Below are positions 22,758 through 25,845 of a DNA stretch of 25,845 bases, piece by piece. Source of the DNA: RGIG250 sp964540025 (GTDB lineage: Bacteria > Bacillota > Negativicutes > Selenomonadales > Selenomonadaceae). The position numbers and the translations under genes were made by a program. Under the pieces are notes generated by a model. It did no database searches. It was not told where the DNA came from and worked only from the letters and a program-made list of their open reading frames with translations. The stretch spans positions 1-25,845 of the forward strand of contig CAZIKQ010000024.1 in the NCBI GenBank assembly GCA_964540025.1, in the 5' to 3' direction. Within the stretch, counting starts at the first letter, position 1, and each line of letters opens with the position of its first letter.

Positions 22758-22913
22758 CCTCCCCTATAGGGGAGGTGGCCGGAGTGCAACTCCCTAAGCT
22801 CTGCCTTCATCTTACGACTCGGCAATCGCTAAGGTCGTCTGCATGACACTCACTAAATTCGTCCGTCGTTTCACTCGGACTTATTAAGTGAGTTAGTCAA
22901 GCCGGAGGGGTAA
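22758..22913. repeat. Dispersed structured repeat, copy 2 (intact, inverted)
   Basis: The reverse complement matches 16739-16904. It begins with the palindrome CCTCCCCTATAGGGGAGG (22758-22775), which may double as the gpmI terminator, and ends in CCGGAGGGGTAA. ACTCACTAAATTCGTCCG and CGGACTTATTAAGTGAGT form an imperfect 18-bp stem (15 pairs). There is no open frame of note, so this looks like a non-autonomous MITE or large REP-type element. Confidence 0.8.
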
Positions 22914-22966
22914 TAAATCAGTCGAGAGATTTATCATTTCACCCTACCGGCGGCTTATTCCTCCGG

Positions 22967-22996
22967 TAGACAGAACTATACTAAATATAGTATAAT
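22967..22996 (+). promoter_or_regulatory. Promoter with overlapping inverted repeat for the sensor-like gene
   Basis: TAGACA (22967-22972) and TATAAT (22991-22996) are spaced 18 bp. TATACTA (22977-22983) and TAGTATA (22988-22994) form a perfect 7-bp inverted repeat overlapping the -10, a plausible operator. The promoter lies about 50 bp before the start of the membrane sensor-like gene. Confidence 0.65.
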
Positions 22997-23046
22997 CAAA
23001 CAACACATACAGGCAGCTATCCAAAGCAGGCGGAAAGAGGCGGACC

Positions 23047-23985
23047 ATGATGGCTAACAACGAAAATGAACAAAATCGTCAACCCGGCGATGTCAAGGTC
23101 GATTCAAACCACCAATCCCCGGAGATCAAGGGCTTCAAAATAAAAAATATCTGCATTGTAATGCTTATACTGTCGGTGCTGGTATATCTTCTGATGATCC
23201 TGAACTCCATCCAGTTGCAGAAAAATTATGCCCGTCTCGGCTCCTCCACAATGGACTACTTTGCCGCCAGCGGCGACGCCCGCAAGATTTACGAAGCCTC
23301 CGACTACCTGACGGATCAGGTGCGGCTCTTCTCCATCGAATTGGACCGGACCTATGTGGACAACTATTTCCGGGAAACAAAGCTGGCCCACAACCGGGAA
23401 AAATCCCTGGAGGATCTCAAAGGGCTTGCCGTGGAAGCGAATACCTTCGACTACGTAAACAAGGCGCTCCGCTACTCAAACGAGCTGATGGATACGGAAT
23501 ACTACGCCATGCGCCTCATTATCGAAGCAGTGGGTTACGATATCGGCAGCTTTCCCCCCGAGCTCAAGGACCATCCCCTCACCGCGGCCGATAACGGCCT
23601 GTCGGCCAATGAAAAAATCTGGAAAGCCCGGATCATGCTTTTTGACTCCGGCTATCAGCGGAAAAAGGATCTGATCCGCCGCAATATCTCCCTGGCCTAT
23701 GGCGCCATGATAGAATCACTGCGTGACACCCAGCGCCGCAACGACGAGCGGGTCAGCAAAGGATTTTTCCGGCAGAACATTTACGTGACTGCTCTCTTTG
23801 GCCTCAATCTCATCATCTTCGCCGCCATCATCCTCCTGATTGCGAACCCCCTCCGCCGCTGCATGGAACAAATAAGAGCCGGACGGCGGCTCGACCTGAG
23901 CGGCGCCTATGAGTTGCGATACCTGGCCAGCATCTACAACCGCATTTTTGAGCGGAATATCCACGACAACCATCCCCCGGCATGA
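23047..23985 (+). CDS. Two-TM sensor-like membrane protein without output domain
   Basis: A 312-residue protein with AAAGAGG ahead of tandem ATG codons. A charged N-terminal tail is followed by a TM helix at about 33-53, a helical extracytoplasmic region at about 54-247 and a second TM helix at about 248-269. The C-terminal cytoplasmic part (ANPLRRCMEQIRAGRRLDLS, then AYELRYLASIYNRIFERN) is like the linker that joins sensor domains to GGDEF domains in many diguanylate cyclases. Here the protein stops about ten residues later, without any GGDEF, HisKA or methyl-accepting domain. It may be a truncated signalling protein or a stand-alone sensor. The stop codon lies in the loop of a terminator hairpin, so the end is well defined. 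I do not recognise a named family. Confidence 0.75.
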   Translation: MMANNENEQNRQPGDVKVDSNHQSPEIKGFKIKNICIVMLILSVLVYLLMILNSIQLQKNYARLGSSTMDYFAASGDARKIYEASDYLTDQVRLFSIELDRTYVDNYFRETKLAHNREKSLEDLKGLAVEANTFDYVNKALRYSNELMDTEYYAMRLIIEAVGYDIGSFPPELKDHPLTAADNGLSANEKIWKARIMLFDSGYQRKKDLIRRNISLAYGAMIESLRDTQRRNDERVSKGFFRQNIYVTALFGLNLIIFAAIILLIANPLRRCMEQIRAGRRLDLSGAYELRYLASIYNRIFERNIHDNHPPA

Positions 23986-24000
23986 CCGGGGGATATTTTA
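23972..24000 (+). terminator. Terminator overlapping the stop of the sensor-like gene
   Basis: ATCCCCCGG (23972-23980) and CCGGGGGAT (23986-23994) form a perfect 9-bp stem with loop CATGA, followed by ATTTTATT. The TGA stop is in the loop. Confidence 0.8.
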
Positions 24001-24054
24001 TTCGCCGGTAACCCTTTCCTGTAGGAACTTTCTCCCAAAAACCGCAATAATATT

Positions 24055-24083
24055 TTACGAACCGGGCAAGTTAGTGATATAAT
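24055..24083 (+). promoter_or_regulatory. Candidate promoter of the aspartate ammonia-lyase gene
   Basis: A perfect TATAAT (24078-24083) lies 17 bp after a weak -35, TTACGA (24055-24060), about 45 bp before the start codon. Confidence 0.6.
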
Positions 24084-24127
24084 CATAAACAGCAATTACC
24101 GACATATTTATTAAGGGAGGCAGACAA

Positions 24128-25603
24128 ATGAGAAAAGAACATGATTTCTTAGGCGAAATGGAAATCCCCGACGACGTGTACTACGGCGTCCAGACAATGC
24201 GGGCCATGGAGAACTTCCGCATTACCGGCTACACGGCAGACCCCCTTTTTATCAAGGCCCTGGGCCTTGTGAAGAAAGCTGCCGCCCTTGCCAATATGCG
24301 CTGCGGCAACCTGAGCAAGACAAAGGGCATCGCCCTCGTCACCGCCTGCGATGAAGTCATCTCCGGCAAGCTCAACGACCAGTTCCCCACCGACCCCATT
24401 CAGGGCGGCGCCGGTACCTCATTCAACATGAACGTAAACGAGGTTATCTGCAATCGGGCCCTGGAAATTCTCGGCCGCCCGCGGGGGGACTACGAGTACA
24501 TCAGCCCCAATAACCACGCCAACATGAGCCAGTCCACCAACGACGTCATTCCCACCGCCATCCGGGTAGGGGCCCTCATGCGGGCGGAGGAGCTTACCCT
24601 TGCCCTTTCAAAACTGGCCAGCTCCTTTGACCGCAAGGGAACCGAATTTGCCGAGGTGCTGAAAATGGGCCGCACCCATCTTCAGGACGCCGTCCCCATC
24701 ACCCTGGGCCAGGAATTCAACTCCTTCGCCTCCGCCATCCGCCGCCGGGTGAAGCGGATCCGCCGCAGCTGCGAGCTGCTGCACACCATCAACATGGGCG
24801 CCACCGCTGTGGGCACCGGCCTCAATGCCAGCCCAGAATACATCCGCGAGGTAGCCGAGCAGCTATCCATGGTCACCGGCGAAAGCTTTACCACCGCCGA
24901 CAATCTGGTGGACGCCACCAGCAACACGGATATTTTCACCGACCTGTCCGCCAATCTGCGGGTCACCGCCCTGTCCCTCATCAAGATTTGTAACGACCTG
25001 CGGCTCATGGCCTCCGGCCCCCGGGCGGGCTTTGCCGAGATCATGCTGCCGCCCCGTCAGCCCGGCTCCTCCATCATGCCCGGCAAAGTGAACCCCGTCA
25101 TCCCCGAAGTGGTGGACCAGACCTGCTATCAGGTCATCGGCAACGACCTGGTCGTCACCCTTGGCGTGGAAAACGGCCAGTTCCAGCTCAACGTAATGGA
25201 ACCGGTCATGGCCTACAACATCTTCAACTCCTTCCGCTTCCTCACCAACGCCGTAAACACCCTCCGCACCCACTGCATCGACGGCATCAAGGCCAACGAG
25301 GATCAGTGCCGCATGTGGCTGGACAGAAGCGTCGGCATCGTCACCGCCCTGCTGCCCCATATCGGCTACGAAACCTGCTGCAACATGGCCAAGGAAGCCC
25401 TGGCCACCAACCGGGGCATCAAGGAGCTGCTGATTGAGCGGAAGGTCCTCAGCGAAGAAGCCCTGAACATCATCCTCTCCCCCAAGGAAATGACAAAACC
25501 CGGCGTGGCCGGAATGGAACTCCTGAACCGGGAGCACGAGGCTGACCGTAAGACAGAAGGCGCGGAGAAAACCGCTAAGGCCGACAAGAAAACGAAAAAA
25601 TAA
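24128..25603 (+). CDS. aspA: Aspartate ammonia-lyase
   Basis: A 491-residue member of the aspartase/fumarase superfamily with AAGGGAGG before the ATG. MRKEHDFLGEMEIPDDVYYG is the standard aspartase N-terminus. Conserved blocks are GGAGTSFNMNVNEV, MSQSTNDVIPTA, GRTHLQDAVPITLGQEF and the signature GSSIMPGKVNP with catalytic S315. Aspartases (AspA) and class II fumarases (FumC) share these motifs, but the N-terminus and the overall pattern favour aspartase, which deaminates L-aspartate to fumarate and ammonium. Fumarate can serve as an electron acceptor in anaerobes. The last about 25 residues are rich in Lys, Glu and Ala (AEKTAKADKKTKK), beyond the usual length. It has its own promoter and terminator. 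Confidence 0.93.
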   Translation: MRKEHDFLGEMEIPDDVYYGVQTMRAMENFRITGYTADPLFIKALGLVKKAAALANMRCGNLSKTKGIALVTACDEVISGKLNDQFPTDPIQGGAGTSFNMNVNEVICNRALEILGRPRGDYEYISPNNHANMSQSTNDVIPTAIRVGALMRAEELTLALSKLASSFDRKGTEFAEVLKMGRTHLQDAVPITLGQEFNSFASAIRRRVKRIRRSCELLHTINMGATAVGTGLNASPEYIREVAEQLSMVTGESFTTADNLVDATSNTDIFTDLSANLRVTALSLIKICNDLRLMASGPRAGFAEIMLPPRQPGSSIMPGKVNPVIPEVVDQTCYQVIGNDLVVTLGVENGQFQLNVMEPVMAYNIFNSFRFLTNAVNTLRTHCIDGIKANEDQCRMWLDRSVGIVTALLPHIGYETCCNMAKEALATNRGIKELLIERKVLSEEALNIILSPKEMTKPGVAGMELLNREHEADRKTEGAEKTAKADKKTKK

Positions 25604-25646
25604 CTCTGACGGCAATCCAATCCCTTTCAGACAGACAGGCGACGAT

Positions 25647-25711
25647 AAAGGGAAAGGGAAAAAGGAAGAGCCGACTGGCATAATGCCAGCCGGCTCTTTC
25701 CTTTTCCCTTT
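25647..25711 (+). terminator. Long terminator hairpin after aspA
   Basis: A long inverted repeat centres on TGGCA-TAA-TGCCA (about 25676-25688): AGAGCCG(A)CTGGCA pairs with TGCCAG(C)CGGCTCT. The stem continues as purine and pyrimidine runs (AAAGGGAAAGGG against CCTTTTCCCTTT), ending in T-rich sequence. Confidence 0.85.
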
Positions 25712-25723
25712 CTGATCAAACTT

Positions 25724-25770
25724 ACAGGCTCCCCTCCAGGGGAGCTGGCGGCGAAGCCGCCTGAGGGGTA
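25724..25770. repeat. REP-like element, copy A
   Basis: It has two hairpins: GCTCCCCT-CC-AGGGGAGC, then GGCGGC-GAA-GCCGCC, ending in TGAGGGGT. It is the same design as copy B 63 bp downstream but with a different second stem. Confidence 0.8.
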
Positions 25771-25786
25771 ACTACTAATCGATCTC

Positions 25787-25833
25787 ACAGGCTCCCCTGT
25801 AGGGGAGCTGTCAGCGAAGCTGACTGAGGGGTG
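25787..25833. repeat. REP-like element, copy B
   Basis: It has two hairpins: GCTCCCCT-GT-AGGGGAGC, then GTCAGC-GAA-GCTGAC, ending in TGAGGGGT. Same orientation as copy A. Both belong with the CTCCCC/GGGGAG palindromes at 12176, 16887, 16917 and 22758. No gene is seen from 25604 to the window end. Confidence 0.8.
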
Positions 25834-25845
25834 ACATGACAAACC

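Overview
This window is a GC-rich bacterial chromosome segment, apparently a draft or metagenomic scaffold because it carries a run of ten Ns at 16838-16847. Gene content (PhoU/PhoB/PhoR, HolA, PriA, an AspA-type lyase, a gap-pgk-tpiA-gpmI cluster), strong Shine-Dalgarno sites and short dispersed REP-like palindromes fit a Firmicute, perhaps a gut or rumen member of the Negativicutes. That placement is inference, not a demonstrated classification.

Layout. 1-2728: the end of phoU, then an OmpR/PhoB-type regulator and a PhoR-like kinase, all + strand, each joined by an ATGA overlap. 2729-3633: a decayed stretch with a DUF4143 ATPase remnant and three phased short repeats, then a GNAT acetyltransferase and its terminator. 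3634-10019: a complete type V-A CRISPR-Cas locus, all on the minus strand in the order cas12a, cas4, cas1, cas2, leader, array of four repeats. It is bounded by a 70-bp direct repeat with one mismatch. The repeat consists of the 3' end of a tRNA-Thr(CGT) gene plus the tRNA terminator. The intact tRNA is at 9991-10066 and the displaced 3' fragment at 3675-3703, which is the topology left by site-specific integration into a tRNA gene. The island has lower GC than its flanks and carries no integrase. The cas12a reading frame is broken by a +1 shift near 9400.

10070-12041: a decayed spacer and an AlbA_2/HATPase-type ATP-binding protein. 12196-16701: holA, an hxlR-type regulator divergent from a small cupin gene, and priA. 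16739-16950: dispersed repeats containing the N gap, so adjacency across this point is unproven. 17100-22745: a crotonase-family gene, then gap, pgk, tpiA and gpmI, with hairpins after gap and before gpmI. These enzymes form the lower glycolytic trunk from triose phosphates to 2-phosphoglycerate. 22758-22913: an inverted copy of the repeat at 16739. 23047-25603: a two-TM sensor-like protein without an output domain, and an aspartate ammonia-lyase. 25724-25833: two REP-like elements with covarying stems.

The most interesting object is the CRISPR-Cas12a locus as a self-contained, tRNA-integrated island. Its array runs directly into the captured tRNA fragment and the tRNA's terminator.
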